A stretch of 64,000 nt of DNA from JAIOQJ01 sp963718635 (GCA_963718635.1 OY970367.1:1674001-1738000), one strand, 5' to 3'. Positions 19,901-29,222 are shown, counted from the first letter of the stretch. Translations and numbers: made by a program. Notes: generated from the sequence alone by a model not told the origin.

Positions 19901-20176
19901 ACCCAAGCCCGTCTCAAAGATGGAACGACTTTCGAAGGCATTGACGGTTTGCGAAATTATTTGCTTGCGAAGAAGAAGGATGTCGTCGTGCGTCTCTTTT
20001 GCCGACGCTTGCTCGGCTATGCGCTCGGTCGTGCGGTGGCGCTTTCCGACCAGCCGCTGCTCGACCAAATGCTCGCTGACATCAAGAAAAATGAGGATAG
20101 TACGGACGCGGCGGTTCTAACGATCGTAAAGAGCCGGCAATTCCAAATGATCCGAGGGCGCGAACGGGGTGAATAG
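16967..20176 (+). CDS. Planctomycete cytochrome c / DUF1592-DUF1588 protein 2 (large form)
   Basis: 1069 residues, uninterrupted. A hydrophobic N-terminus (VSPFILVAVVLLSGTVS) is followed by the haem motif in LLKAYCLDCHSTKAKKGELD (CxxCH). Next come a DUF1587-like segment (PLRRLSNAEYNATVRDLTGV), a large insertion of about 400 residues not seen in gene 1, the DUF1592 motif LSYFLWSSMPDAELRRAAET, and DUF1588 CAVCHQRIDPFGFALESYDP with a second CxxCH. The tail (VRLFCRRLLGYALGRAV) matches DUF1585. The insertion may be a carbohydrate-binding-like module as in other family members; no motif proves it. Tandem to the first family member, so the two may act together in the periplasm. Confidence 0.9.
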   Translation: MIPCMNSLMRRLMPIVSPFILVAVVLLSGTVSPQRADSDEKAPIADGSKDYTAFVQPLLKAYCLDCHSTKAKKGELDLERFGTLSAVRSDLKPWQLMIEQLETNEMPPKDRKQPTADERKRLVAWTRAFLDAEVVRDAGDPGAAPLRRLSNAEYNATVRDLTGVDFMPAREFPADGAAGEGFTNAAEALSMSPTLMTKFLNAAKEISDHVVLLPDGFRFSPAKTRRDWTNECLAQLRQLYGEYTSDGRLPLKPYLTATIKYRDDLKTGKTTIETVATQEKLSPKYLQILWRTFTDATPSYPLDKLRETWNEASEKQVDALIGVIGAWQTAIWKFVPIGSYRNHQTIRQMANDPLAVETQPVRLALKPEANQNEVVLYLTAREIGGEGIKDHVIWRRPRFEMAKSTPILLSDYRRLEAGAFAEAAKTIEFLGQAFPMFRLGAFHHEIKHGLDASSFGTQVGGKAIESTDLVAPIGSVLEIHLPAAFCRDREFVVEGQASDADAVVQLEVSTRAPSRHVALDGKSPVVANKDGQAYKQLLRGLNDFRACFPQFICYPNIVPVDEVVCLKLYHREDELLSRLFLDDRQAEKLERLWMELRFISQWPITEQKNLPLFIGFVTQDQPVSSRIFYEGMIEPFRIRALEFEKETEGAIPKQLDALLNFAARAYRRPLTAGEKTQLLGLYESLRQKGVSHPEALSGVLTRVLVAPAFLLHLEQAPAGQSPAPINDWELACRLSYFLWSSMPDAELRRAAETGRLHEPSMLARQTERMLKDERVRSLAIEFGTQWLHVRGFDELKEKNEKLFPTFDENLRKAIYEESILFFQDLFQHDRPVTRILDADDTFLNETLAKHYGIPGVFGPQWRKVEGIKKYGRGGILGLASVQAKEAGASRTSPVLRGNWVVETLLGEKLPRPPANVPQLPEEENGNDGLTVRQLVEKHAKAPECAVCHQRIDPFGFALESYDPIGRRREKDLGGLSVDTQARLKDGTTFEGIDGLRNYLLAKKKDVVVRLFCRRLLGYALGRAVALSDQPLLDQMLADIKKNEDSTDAAVLTIVKSRQFQMIRGRERGE

Positions 20177-20220
20177 CGCTGGCCAGTGCGCATTCATGAA
20201 ACTAGCGCGCAGCCCATCTT

Positions 20221-20346
20221 ACCCTCCCCCTGGCTTTGCAGGGGGAGGGCAGGGTGGAGGCAGAGCACATCGACCATAAACGCGCAACTCGGCACTCGCA
20301 GCCGATTCCCCCACCCTGCCCTCCCCCGCAAAGCCGCGAGGAGGGT
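20221..20346. repeat. GC-rich inverted repeat, family 2 copy A
   Basis: The left arm starts ACCCTCCCCCTGGCTTTGCA and the right arm is its near reverse complement (CCCCCGCAAAGCCGCGAGGA...GGGT). The left arm can also fold on itself (CCCTCCCCC / GGGGGAGGG). A second copy is at 29223-29349. It lies just downstream of the second DUF1592 gene. Confidence 0.9.
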
Positions 20347-20681
20347 GGGAAGGGCGACCTGTCTTTTGCCAGAATCCGTTGGGACAGCCAGCCAACTTCA
20401 AGCGTTATGATTCTTGAGTCTATTTCGTTTAAACTGCGCCTTTTTTTCGGCGCGATCATCATCGTTGACGTTTCGGGAACAAAGGGCGCTTCCGAAGAGT
20501 AATTCGCTTAGGTTATTTGGGAAGTTTCCTTAAGGGTGGGTGACTTTTCTGCCGAAAAAGGATGGGCAAGCACCGTTGAGCGTGCATGTTATTCAGAGCT
20601 TTGCCAGCACCCGCGGCACGGTTCGATTAATATTTCCATCTGGCCGGGGATCCTCTCCCCGCTTCGCAGGAGAGTTCAGCA
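20347..20681 (+). other. Intergenic region, no convincing gene
   Basis: 335 bases upstream of the lipoprotein gene. A 31-codon frame (20407-20502, MILESISFKLRLFFGAIIIV...) has no ribosome site or recognisable family and is not called. A short hairpin (CGGGGATCCTCTCCCCG) near 20644-20660 lies just before the lipoprotein's ribosome site (GGAGAG) and might affect its translation. Confidence 0.5.
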
Positions 20682-21104
20682 ATGAGTCGATACCAGAAGG
20701 CGGTTGGCGTCTTTTTCGTAACCTTATTTGGCGTTTGGGGCTGCGCTCGCGGGCCGGCTACCCAGCCCGCCGCCAACAACGATAAGGTGAAGACGCTCGA
20801 AACAAAAATAAGCAAACTGGAAGAGGAACTGAAAACCGCCCTGGCGCTCAAAGAGCAGACTCGTCGCCAATTTAATGAAGCCGAGGAATCGCAGGCGCGG
20901 TTGCAGCAAGAGATCGACCGTTTGCGCTTGGCAACCAAGGAACGCGATGAGTTGAAGATCGACTTGCGCGCCCGCACGAATGAACGCGACCAACTGCAGA
21001 CGCAATACGACGGCTTCCGCAAGAACATCAAAGAACTACTCGGCCAGGCGGAAACCAGCCTCGACAATCGCGGCAAGCCACACGGTGGAATCGTGAGTAA
21101 TTGA
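20682..21104 (+). CDS. Small coiled-coil lipoprotein
   Basis: 140 residues. The lipoprotein signal ends VTLFGVWGCARGP (Cys near residue 21). A continuous charged coiled coil follows (KVKTLETKISKLEEELKTAL ... RQFNEAEESQARLQQEIDRL) and a short tail. It resembles Lpp-like or spacer lipoproteins of the outer envelope, but no family was recognised. GGAGAG before the ATG supports the start. Similar in plan to the lipoprotein at 7217-7891. Confidence 0.75.
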   Translation: MSRYQKAVGVFFVTLFGVWGCARGPATQPAANNDKVKTLETKISKLEEELKTALALKEQTRRQFNEAEESQARLQQEIDRLRLATKERDELKIDLRARTNERDQLQTQYDGFRKNIKELLGQAETSLDNRGKPHGGIVSN

Positions 21105-21134
21105 ACGCGCAGCAATTGACTGCCGAAGTGGCAT

Positions 21135-21210
21135 TTCTGGCGAGCGGCGCGGCATAAGCCCACCGTGGATTTAGAATGACGGCGGGCTTACGCCGCGCCG
21201 CTCGCCAGAA
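21135..21210. repeat. Long intergenic inverted repeat, family 1 copy B
   Basis: Arms 21135-21166 and 21179-21210 share TTCTGGCGAGCGGCG with copy A at 3278-3395 and the trailing GTTGGCGCACCC. Two positions in the left arm differ by G-to-A from perfect pairing; both would be G-U wobbles in RNA read from the minus strand. It lies between the lipoprotein gene and the MBOAT gene. Confidence 0.88.
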
Positions 21211-21287
21211 TCCGTTGGCGCACCCAACGCACCCGTGAAGTTCCACCTGCCTTGATTAAAGCGCACGGCTCTGGTATTCGCCGGAGC

Positions 21288-22721
21288 ATGTTGTTTTGCA
21301 CGTCTCAATACGTTCTGTTTTTGGGAGCCGTCTTTGCGCTTTATTGGATGCTCCCGAACCTGCGAGCGCGCAACGTTTTATTGCTGGCGGCATCTTTTTA
21401 CTTCTATGCAAAATGGAATGAATGGCTGGCGCTGCTGATCGGCCTGACGACAGCCATCGACTACCTACTGGCGCGAGGCATAGAGACTTCGTCGGCACGG
21501 CCGCGCCGCTTGCTTTTCGCGTTAAGTCTGGCGATGAATCTGAGTCTCTTGCTCGGTTTCAAATATGCCAACTTTTTCCTGGCATCGCTTGGCGAGCTGC
21601 TGAATGAGCTGGGCGCCAGCGCCTCGTTGCCGGTCCTCAGCGTGCTGCTTCCGATCGGCATTTCGTTCTACACGTTCGAGGCGATCAATTACACCGTTGA
21701 TGTTTATCGTGGACGGATCAAGGCCGAGCGCGATCTCGCTTCGTTTATGCTCTTTATTCTCTTCTTCCCTCATCTGGTCGCTGGACCAATCGTCCGGGCG
21801 AAAGACTTTCTGCCGCAGATCAAACGGGCGAAGCAATGGAGCTGGCCTCGAATCAGCATGGGCCTCGCATTGATCGTGCTGGGCGTCTTCAAAAAAATGG
21901 CGATCGCGGATCGCATGGCGCTCTACGTTGATCCGGTGTTCGCGGCGCCGGAAGCGTTTTCCAGTGCCGCCGTCTGGCTAGCCACACTGGCTTTCACTCT
22001 GCAAATTTATTGCGATTTCTCGGGCTATTCCGATATCGCGCTCGGCTCCGCCCATCTGTTTGGCTATAAGCTGACGATCAACTTCCGCATGCCATTTCTC
22101 GCCGCGAATATCGGCGATTTCTGGCGGCGCTGGCATATTTCGCTCTCCAGTTGGCTGCGCGACTATCTCTTTATCCCACTCGGCGGCAGCCGGGGTTCAC
22201 GCTGGCAGACCGGGCGCAATCTTTTGATCGTAATGACCCTTGGCGGCCTCTGGCATGGCGCTTCTTGGAACTACGCCCTCTGGGGCGCGCTGGTTGGGTG
22301 CTTGTTGATCCTGCAACGGACATTTAGCGAAATATGGCACAAGCTCTGGGTGCTTGACCCTTTGCAGAGCCCGCTCGGCCGATCCTTTTGCGTGGCGCTC
22401 ACCTTTACGGCATTTGAACTTTCCATGATCGTCTTCCGCGCCAGCGACATGCACAATCTTCGCTTGGTGGCCGAGCGCATGCTGATTGCGAGCGAAGGCG
22501 CCGCACCTCCGTTGCCGCAAGTGGGAGTTTGGTTGGCGGTCGTTTTGATCGCGCTCGGCCATGCACTCGGTCTGCTGTGGATGCGCAATCAGATGAGGGC
22601 ATGGCGTCTGGTTCAGACAATCCCCGCGCCCGCGATAGGTCTAGCTGCTGGCTTGTTGTTGAATTTGGCTTTATTGCTCGGTCCAGGCGCTAGTAAAGCC
22701 TTTATCTATTTCCAATTTTGA
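21288..22721 (+). CDS. MBOAT-family membrane O-acyltransferase (AlgI-like)
   Basis: Transfers acetyl or other acyl groups to an extracytoplasmic polysaccharide or similar acceptor. About 477 residues with around ten hydrophobic segments. It has the MBOAT signature region DFWRRWHISLSSWLRDYLFI and the catalytic histidine in TLGGLWHGASWNYALWGALV. LPIGISFYTFEAINYTVDVY and FPHLVAGPIVRAKDFLPQI are typical of AlgI/PatA-like members. The ATG at 21288 is preferred over a TTG at 21252. The next gene starts at its stop and encodes the expected periplasmic partner, so the two form an acylation pair. Confidence 0.93.
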   Translation: MLFCTSQYVLFLGAVFALYWMLPNLRARNVLLLAASFYFYAKWNEWLALLIGLTTAIDYLLARGIETSSARPRRLLFALSLAMNLSLLLGFKYANFFLASLGELLNELGASASLPVLSVLLPIGISFYTFEAINYTVDVYRGRIKAERDLASFMLFILFFPHLVAGPIVRAKDFLPQIKRAKQWSWPRISMGLALIVLGVFKKMAIADRMALYVDPVFAAPEAFSSAAVWLATLAFTLQIYCDFSGYSDIALGSAHLFGYKLTINFRMPFLAANIGDFWRRWHISLSSWLRDYLFIPLGGSRGSRWQTGRNLLIVMTLGGLWHGASWNYALWGALVGCLLILQRTFSEIWHKLWVLDPLQSPLGRSFCVALTFTAFELSMIVFRASDMHNLRLVAERMLIASEGAAPPLPQVGVWLAVVLIALGHALGLLWMRNQMRAWRLVQTIPAPAIGLAAGLLLNLALLLGPGASKAFIYFQF

Positions 22722-22729
22722 GCAAGCCG

Positions 22730-23764
22730 ATGAGCGTTCGCTCTCTGCGCCATCAACGTTTTCGGGCCATCGTCCTCTGGGGCATCGGCTGCACCGCGCT
22801 CATTCAAGTGGCGACGGGTTTCACGATCGACCTGGCGCTGCCGCGAGTGCGCGACCCCGAATACGTTCATCGGGAAGCGCTGCTGCGCCAGCAACTGGGC
22901 GAGTCTCCGGAAAAGCCGGTGATCGTAGCGATCGGCAGTTCCCGCATCAAGTATGGGCTCGACGCCACCAGCGCGACTCGAGCCCTTGGCAATCATGTAC
23001 AAGTTTTCAACTTTGGCATTACAACTAGCGGGCCATTCTTGGAGCAGGTTGTGTTGAAGCGGCTGACGGAAGACCATCTCAAGCCGGACATTGTGCTCAT
23101 CGAAGTGATGCCGGTCCATTACAACGGCAAACAGCTGCCGGCCGACTTGGAAAGTCTCGACGGCGCCCGCTTGTCCGCTGAAGAGCTGGCGCCTTTGCCG
23201 CAATCGAAAGCCGCGCTTACGGGGCCGCTTTGGCGTTGGGCGCGTAGCCGAGCTTGGCCAAGCTGCCGGCATCAGGCGGAACTGCGCGATTTGCTCTCGC
23301 CAGCTTTAGGTCAGTCTTCCAAGGATTCCGAAATCCATGCCGTTGATTCCCTCGGCTGGCAAGCTTGCCCCACGCCGACGCAGGGCGTTGCCGCAATGAC
23401 CGACCTCGCCCATCGCCAATACGACAAGCGCTTCGCCGACTTCGAAATGTCACTGGAGCAGCTCCATCGGCTCGAACAAATTTTGCTCGACTGCCAGCGC
23501 CAAAATATCAAAGCGGCTTTGCTGCTAACACCCGAAGGGAGCGAATTCCGTCGCTTATATTCCCCGGCCATGACGGCAGCCATTGACCAGATGCTGCGCG
23601 ATCTTGAAAAGCAGTTCGATGTGCCGATCATGGATTGCCGAACGTGGATGCCCGACGAAGCCTTCTTTGACCAACATCACTTATTGTCTGCCGGGGCCAC
23701 CCAGTTCAGCGAACGCCTCGGCCGCGAAGCGCTTCAGCCGATGCTAAAAAACCTGTTGAAATAG
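22730..23764 (+). CDS. SGNH-hydrolase-like / DUF1574-type partner of the acyltransferase
   Basis: One N-terminal membrane anchor (VLWGIGCTALIQVATGFTID) and a periplasmic domain. An SGNH-like block I is seen in PVIVAIGSSRIKYGLDA (GSSR). VFNFGITTSGPFLEQVV gives block II/III-like residues, and a C-terminal DQHHLLSAGATQFSERLG resembles the DxxH block. Such proteins take the acyl group delivered by MBOAT enzymes and put it on a polymer; this role is inferred from pairing. Translation probably starts at 22730, or at a TTG at 22718 that overlaps the MBOAT stop. A gene order of MBOAT then SGNH-like is common for polysaccharide acetylation. Confidence 0.8.
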   Translation: MSVRSLRHQRFRAIVLWGIGCTALIQVATGFTIDLALPRVRDPEYVHREALLRQQLGESPEKPVIVAIGSSRIKYGLDATSATRALGNHVQVFNFGITTSGPFLEQVVLKRLTEDHLKPDIVLIEVMPVHYNGKQLPADLESLDGARLSAEELAPLPQSKAALTGPLWRWARSRAWPSCRHQAELRDLLSPALGQSSKDSEIHAVDSLGWQACPTPTQGVAAMTDLAHRQYDKRFADFEMSLEQLHRLEQILLDCQRQNIKAALLLTPEGSEFRRLYSPAMTAAIDQMLRDLEKQFDVPIMDCRTWMPDEAFFDQHHLLSAGATQFSERLGREALQPMLKNLLK

Positions 23765-23779
23765 TTGTCTGTTTGCCAC

Positions 23780-24367
23780 TCACCCTTCCGGGTCGTCGAG
23801 CAATTCCTGCAAGCGCTCAGCAAGTTCGGGCTGAAAACGGGCAAGCCAGGTAGCGTCAATCAGGCCGACGCCGATCATGTCCTGAAGATGCACTTGATCT
23901 TTACGCCGAAACGATGTGAGTTTCATGCGGACCAAGGCATCGAGCCGCAAGAATACGATAGCGCCCCAGTGTCTCATAAGCGGTTTCTTTCACATCCGGC
24001 GTCGCAGAGAAATAATCCGGCTGCACCTTTTCATTATCGAAAAGCACGTGCAAGGCATCGCGAACCGAACCGGCGGGACCGTCCAAAAACATGGGGACGC
24101 CGAGTACATCGGTAGAGGTGAAGCCCGCCGGCGCCAGCACCTTGGCAACCAAGTCCAGATCTTGGCGACGAATCAGCAGATCGACATCCTGCGTGAACCG
24201 GACCGCCCGCGCATCCATCTGCGTGACCCAGGCGGCGACGGCGTTGCCTCCGACGACGGCATAATCGAGTCCTGCCGCTTCCAGCGCCCTGTCGCGCGCA
24301 GCAGTCGTTCCCGCACGCGTTCCACTGCGTCCATAACATGCTCGATCGATGATGGAATTAAGAGCAT
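23780..24367 (-). CDS. Nucleotidyltransferase-fold (AbiEii-like) protein 1, interrupted by two frameshifts
   Basis: Paralogue of the adjacent gene at 24449-25033. Reassembled: MLLIPSSIEHVMDAVERVRE, then (frame change near 24288) LDYAVVGGNAVAAWVTQMDA and RFTQDVDLLIRRQDLDLVAK, then (frame change near 23945) LDALVRMKLTSFRRKDQVHL and a C-terminus ELLDDPEG. The GGNAVAAW and DVDLL patterns are the nucleotidyltransferase core (Gly-rich loop and metal-binding acidic pair). No toxin or antitoxin partner is visible. It is either decaying after duplication or affected by indel errors; both breaks are one-base shifts. Confidence 0.7.
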
Positions 24368-24448
24368 AGCGAAGGTTATCCGAACGGAAACGGTGGCGTC
24401 AAGGTGTGCCACAAAAAGTTGCCGCTAATCAGCGTTCGACACTATCAC

Positions 24449-25033
24449 TCACCCCTCCGGGTCGTCGAGCAATTCTTGCAAGCGATTGGCCAGTTCCGGC
24501 TGATAACGGGCAAGCCAGGTAGCATCAATCAGGCCGACGCCGATCATATCCTGAAGATGCACTTGATCCTTGCGGCGAAACGACGTGAGTTTCATGCGGA
24601 CCAAGGCATCGAGTGTGACGGCTCGGAAATGTTCCATCAATTCCGATTCATCGACGTCCGGGGCAGCGGTGAGGTACTCCGGCCGAACTTTTTCGCCTGC
24701 GATCAAGATATGGATCGCTTCACTCGGTTTGCCCTGCGGGCCATCAAGGAACATGGGCACGCCAAGAACCTCGGCTCGCTGGAAACCTACCGCTTCCAAA
24801 GCTTGCGCGGCCGAGTCGAGGTCGCTTCGCCGCATCAGGATATCTACATCGACTGTATTGCGAATTCGACTTTCATCGACGCGGGACACCCAGGCAGCTA
24901 CGGCGTTGCCGCCAATGACGGCATAGGGAACAGCCGCGCTTTCCAAGGCGCCGGTTGAACGGATCAACCGTTCGCGGATTTTTTCCATCATGCCGATAAG
25001 TCTTTCCCACGAGAACGGCAGCAATTCAGGCAT
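24449..25033 (-). CDS. Nucleotidyltransferase-fold (AbiEii-like) protein 2
   Basis: 194 residues, intact. VPYAVIGGNAVAAWVSRVDE followed by TVDVDILMRRSDLDSAAQAL gives the G-x-x-N and DxD-type core of the nucleotidyltransferase superfamily. RMKLTSFRRKDQVHLQDMIG and a leucine-rich C-terminus (RLQELLDDPEG) are shared with paralogue 1. It is annotated in related genomes as a generic or AbiEii-type nucleotidyltransferase. Substrate is unknown. Tandem duplication is evident from the near-identical final 60 residues. Confidence 0.75.
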   Translation of the reverse strand: MPELLPFSWERLIGMMEKIRERLIRSTGALESAAVPYAVIGGNAVAAWVSRVDESRIRNTVDVDILMRRSDLDSAAQALEAVGFQRAEVLGVPMFLDGPQGKPSEAIHILIAGEKVRPEYLTAAPDVDESELMEHFRAVTLDALVRMKLTSFRRKDQVHLQDMIGVGLIDATWLARYQPELANRLQELLDDPEG

Positions 25034-25067
25034 GCGTTGAGTTTACTCCATAGCGGCTGAAGAACTA

Positions 25068-25949
25068 TCACTTTCCCCTTGCTGCGAAAAACTCGGCAAT
25101 CAGTTTGTGAGCCTCGGGGCTGGCCGCCAGGTTTAGAAAGGCCTGAGTCTCGAACTTCAATCCTTCTTCCAACGGCAATGGAAAGCCCTGTACGACGACG
25201 TCGAACGCCGCTAGGGCAGCCCTTTGAGTTCGCGGCGTCAAGTTTGAAATAAACCGATGCAAAACATCAAGTTCCACCGAGTTCACTTCACCCGCGCGTT
25301 TTTTCCGTTCGCGCCGGTCGTGCCAAGAGCCGTCTTGAAGAGACTTCGTTAGCAATTCTTTGCCGGATTGACGCAACGACTCCGAAGGGTGAACGTGATC
25401 GACTAACCCTTGTATCTGAGCAGTTTCGGCATCGATAGTGGCCGATTGAATCAGCATATAAATCGCCGCAATACGCCCAATGATTCGCGGCAGCCGTTGC
25501 GTGCCACCCCAGCCCGGAATCAATCCTAAGGCCACTTCGGGCAGGCCGAATTTCGTTTTAGGATTAGTGCCCGCTATGCGAAAATCACAAGCCAGCGCGA
25601 CTTCAAGGCCTCCACCAAGGGCAGCGCCATCGATGCACGCAACGGTCGGAAAAGGGAGATTCTCCAGCGCCGCTAAAACTCGCAATCCTTCTTCGATGAA
25701 TTGACGCGTGGGCCGATCGTCACTCGTTGGGACGTTGGCCAACTCCTTCAGATCGGCGCCGGCAATGAATACATTCGATTTGGCGCTCTGTAACACCAAT
25801 CCATCGATATCACGGCTTTGTTCCAACTGAGAAAGGGCATCTGCCAAATCAGCCCACATCGCCCGACTCAGGACGTTCACTTTACCATCGCTCTGGTCGA
25901 ACGTGATGGACGCAATGCGATCGACGATGTGAAGGGATAGATGGTTCAT
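25068..25949 (-). CDS. Enoyl-CoA hydratase/isomerase (crotonase) family protein
   Basis: Likely hydrates or isomerises acyl-CoA thioesters. Crotonase features: NVFIAGADLKELANVPTSDD (CoA-binding, oxyanion first half), CIDGAALGGGLEVALACDFR (second oxyanion half) and FGLPEVALGLIPGWGGTQRL, with the Glu of LPEV in the catalytic position. This closely matches the N-terminal domain of the FadB/FadJ multifunctional enzyme, but no dehydrogenase domain follows, so it is a stand-alone protein. The start at 25949 (MNHLSLHIV) is chosen over a GTG at 25958. The TPR gene upstream appears to run about 70 bases into it. Confidence 0.9.
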   Translation of the reverse strand: MNHLSLHIVDRIASITFDQSDGKVNVLSRAMWADLADALSQLEQSRDIDGLVLQSAKSNVFIAGADLKELANVPTSDDRPTRQFIEEGLRVLAALENLPFPTVACIDGAALGGGLEVALACDFRIAGTNPKTKFGLPEVALGLIPGWGGTQRLPRIIGRIAAIYMLIQSATIDAETAQIQGLVDHVHPSESLRQSGKELLTKSLQDGSWHDRRERKKRAGEVNSVELDVLHRFISNLTPRTQRAALAAFDVVVQGFPLPLEEGLKFETQAFLNLAASPEAHKLIAEFFAARGK

Positions 25950-27586
25950 AGCTATCACGGCGCTGCGCGCTAAGCGATACGGGAAGATGCTGCGCCAGTT
26001 TCGCGAACTCCAAACGCAAATTCGCTAAGGCCTTGGCATCGGCTCTTGCCCAGCAGCGATCGGCGATCTTGCCAAAGTTCTGTGCCTCCTCTTCTCGGCC
26101 CAGGCGATCGCAGAGCGCTTGCATGCCGAGCGCACCGCGCACGCTGCCGGCATCGTGCGCCAAGGCTTCCAAAAATGCTTCTTCCGAGACGAGTACGTCG
26201 CCCGCTTCCATCGCGCCGACGCCCCATTGCTCCATGAAGTAGGCGCCATGGCCCCACGCGTGCGAATTGTAATCGTTCTTCAGCTTATCCACACAACGTT
26301 GCAGCAACTTGCAGCCGGCATCGGAACCTTGCTGGCAAAGCAGCCTGCCCTGCGCTTCCCACAGCCGTTGTTCCAACACTCGGTCGTTTTTCTTTTTTTG
26401 CAGTTCCTGACGCAGCACATCAATCTCAGCGGCGGCACGATCGGTTTCCCCCCGATCCAGATTCATCAAGGCGGACATGTAACAGGCGCACAGGCGATCG
26501 GTCTTGCGAACCTCCCCAATCACGCGCTGGACGGCATACCAGTCGCGCTCGGCAAGATGCAGGCGAAATAGCTGGTTTTGCCAGTCGGCGGACTTATAGC
26601 CGTTCTTCACGGCATCGGCTTCAACTTCGCGACCTTCTTTGAAGCGCCCCTCGTGAATCAGGCTGCGCAGCAACATTTCCAAGTGATGCGCAGTACTGAT
26701 GATCCTCGCTCGGCTTTACGTTCATGGAGGCATGGTAGGCCTTCTCCAGTTCCACGCCGCGGCGCGACCAGTCGGTCGTTTTGCTCCATTTGCCAATGCG
26801 GGTTGCCAGGTGCGATTGCATGTGAAAAGCATGCGGAATGCCGGGCGAAGAAGCGAGATACCCCTCGGCAAAGGGCCAGCCTAATGCGGGTCGTTTGATA
26901 TTCTCGAAGAAATGCACCAGTTCATGATTGGCGCCCGGGTTCAATGGATTGATCTTCAACAGAGCCTTATAGTAGACGGTGCCTTCGTTGCCTCCGTTCA
27001 ACTGAGCGCGAGCGAAGTAGCCTTCTTCATCGTCGTCGTACAGAGTAAGAAGTTCATCGAGGCTGGCCGCCGCTTTCTTCTTGCGTTCCTCTGGGCCAAC
27101 ACCCGGCCAAATGCCTTTTTCCTGAAGTTTTGATTGAATGATCAACTGCTCGCGCGGGCCGGCCTTCGGCATCAACTCCTTTGCTTTTTGCAAAGGCGCC
27201 AGGGCATCGCCTTTGCCCCATTTCTCGATCGCCCGACTCAGCACGAACCAGGCATAGGCGGAATTGGGATCGTAGCGCAAGGCTGTCTCTGCCGAGCGGG
27301 CGGCTTCCATCCAGACGTAGGAATAGTAGTAGCCGAGCGATTGATCAATGAACGCCTGGCACTCCGGCGAGGCCGTAGTTACGCGATAACGGTATTGGCA
27401 AAGATTAGGAACGATTATAGCCGGCTGCATTTTCGTCGTCGCTAGGCGCTGATCGAGAGCGACAACGACGCTGCCGGGGGCAAAAACAAGAGGCAACGTG
27501 TGGATGGGTGCGGGCAGAGTCTCGGCCCCTTGTCCGCTCGAAGTGGCAACGCCAATGATAATAAGCAACAGACCGGCACGAAGCAT
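25882..27586 (-). CDS. Secreted TPR-repeat protein, interrupted by frameshift
   Basis: Signal peptide MLRAGLLLIIIGVATSSGQG at 27586 (GAGGAA about 10 bases upstream). Then comes helical-repeat sequence, including ARSAETALRYDPNSAYAWFV, YYKALLKINPLNPGANHELV and GWPFAEGYLASSPGIPHAFH, the last resembling peptide-processing TPR proteins. After a one-base shift near 26690 the frame continues HHLEMLLRSLIHEGRFKEGR and more TPR helices (AFLEALAHDAGSVRGALGMQ). The reading frame continues into the crotonase gene's start, which suggests another indel near the end; the true stop may be at 25970. Function unknown. Confidence 0.72.
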
Positions 27587-27766
27587 GATCGCAATTCCTC
27601 GGACGATGTCGAGCAAGGGGTAACGTAATTGTGGAGGATGAAGGAGCGATCTGCAATGGAGGTTGGCAATTACCGCCGTCAGAGCCGCTATCATAATGAC
27701 GGTAGTCGCCCTGCTCCCTTGCTACGGTCGTGGCTCTGAAAGAAGGCTGTCGCGCTCGCCAAAAGT

Positions 27767-29216
27767 TCAGCGATCTTTCGCCGTTTCCAGCATAGAGCCT
27801 TCCATGGGGAGTTTCAGCACCCAGGCGTGGAAGTCGCGTTCGAAGGCTTCCAGTTTTTGCCCCGTCATCTTTGAGAACTCAAGTTCGGGATCGCAACCGC
27901 GATTGATGTGACGGATAAAGGAATCGAGCGCCGCGCGCCCAGAAGCCGACGGTCGAAAGAAGAGATAGGCGCTCAGCGCCCACGATGTAAGGTAAGCGCG
28001 ATCAGAAGCGAGCCGTTCGCCGCGATGGCGGACCAGAAAGGCCTTCGCCCCGGAGTGAAGCACTTCTTTAACGGGCAATAGTTCTTCATTGCGCACGGCC
28101 TCTTTGACCTTCTTGAGCCGTTCGCGATCCGTGTGCCCGACGCGTAGTTCGCCGGCTTCAACGATGGCGGTCTCGAAGATCTGTGCCAATCCCTCGTTCA
28201 ACCAGCGCGGCAATTCACCCGGATCGCGATGCGATGAACGCTCGCCGGCCAACGGAGGGTAGACGAAATTGGAGACATAAGCGTGGAACGATTCGTGATA
28301 GAGAATGGCAAAGAGCCGTTGCGTGGCGCAGTCGAAAAGGGAGTCGTTGTGCTTGTCGGCATTGGCGATCGCTTTGCGGGCCTCGATGATTTCCTGCATC
28401 CGTCGCGTCAACTCCATCGGCTTTTTGCCAAACAGCGCGCGATAGGCGCCTTCTTGTTTATCCAGAGCCGCTCGCAGGTTGCGATGCTGGGTTCGCGTTG
28501 CTTCCAGGTCGTCGCCGAGTTTCAGCAAGTCGCTGCCGCAGACGATCCGATTGCTGTCGGGATTGAAGAACGCGGGGTTTTGCAGATCGAGCGCGTGCTC
28601 TTTGAGCATCCCCCGATAGGCTTCAATCGAGGGATAAAGAAGGATAGCCGTCGGCGCTCCGCCCGGATGCCGCGGCGGTAGAAAGTGCGCGTAAGCTGCA
28701 TAGATCTGTTCGAGCCGCACGGCAGAACGGCGCACCACTTCCTCTGGCGCATTTGAAGTAAGCGAGAAGTAATCGGACTCGTACTGCCAACCGCCCTTCG
28801 GCTTGCCATTCCAGGCGCAGTGCTCGAGCTCGAGACTCTCCATCCGCTTGCGTTCGCCTTCGCCGGTGGGGTCGAGTTCCTTCAATCGGCTGCGCAGGAG
28901 TTCGCGATTCTCTTCGGAAAGCTTTTCGATTCGATCGATGTCGGCCAGCCGCAGAGTTGTTGTCATGCTCACGGTGGGCCGACCGCTGGCTCGGCGAGGC
29001 GCGCTGGAAGCGCACCGAGTCCGGCGACTCTTCCACGATCAGGCCATGAAAGAGATAGCCGTTCTTTAAGTGAACGGTGTCGAACGCCCAATCTTTCGCC
29101 ACGGAGACGGGCTCGGCGGCCATGCTCAGTGATGGCAGCAGCAAGAGCAGAAACGCGAGAAGAGGACGGGTTGCAGTTATGGAATCTGACTTATTATTGA
29201 CACGAGCGCGGGGCAC
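27767..29216 (-). CDS. DUF1570-like secreted metalloprotease-fold protein, interrupted by frameshift
   Basis: C-terminal part: RLFAILYHESFHAYVSNFVY holds an HExxH zinc motif (HESFH), and GELPRWLNEGLAQIFETAIV holds the E expected for a gluzincin-type third ligand. This is the DUF1570 pattern common in planctomycetes. The N-terminus (LLAFLLLLLPSLSMAAEPVS, AFDTVHLKNGYLFHGLIVEE) is in another frame, which must shift near 29000-29015 to join PTVSMTTTLRLADIDRIEKL. The start codon is uncertain; the GTG at 29216 is a guess. A conserved promoter element lies at 29448-29513 and a GC-rich inverted repeat lies in between. Confidence 0.72.
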
Positions 29217-29222
29217 ATTCTT

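Noticed and set aside
20407..20502. Possible 31-codon small protein upstream of the lipoprotein
   Set aside because: No ribosome site, no conservation visible, and it lies next to a repeat; evidence too weak.
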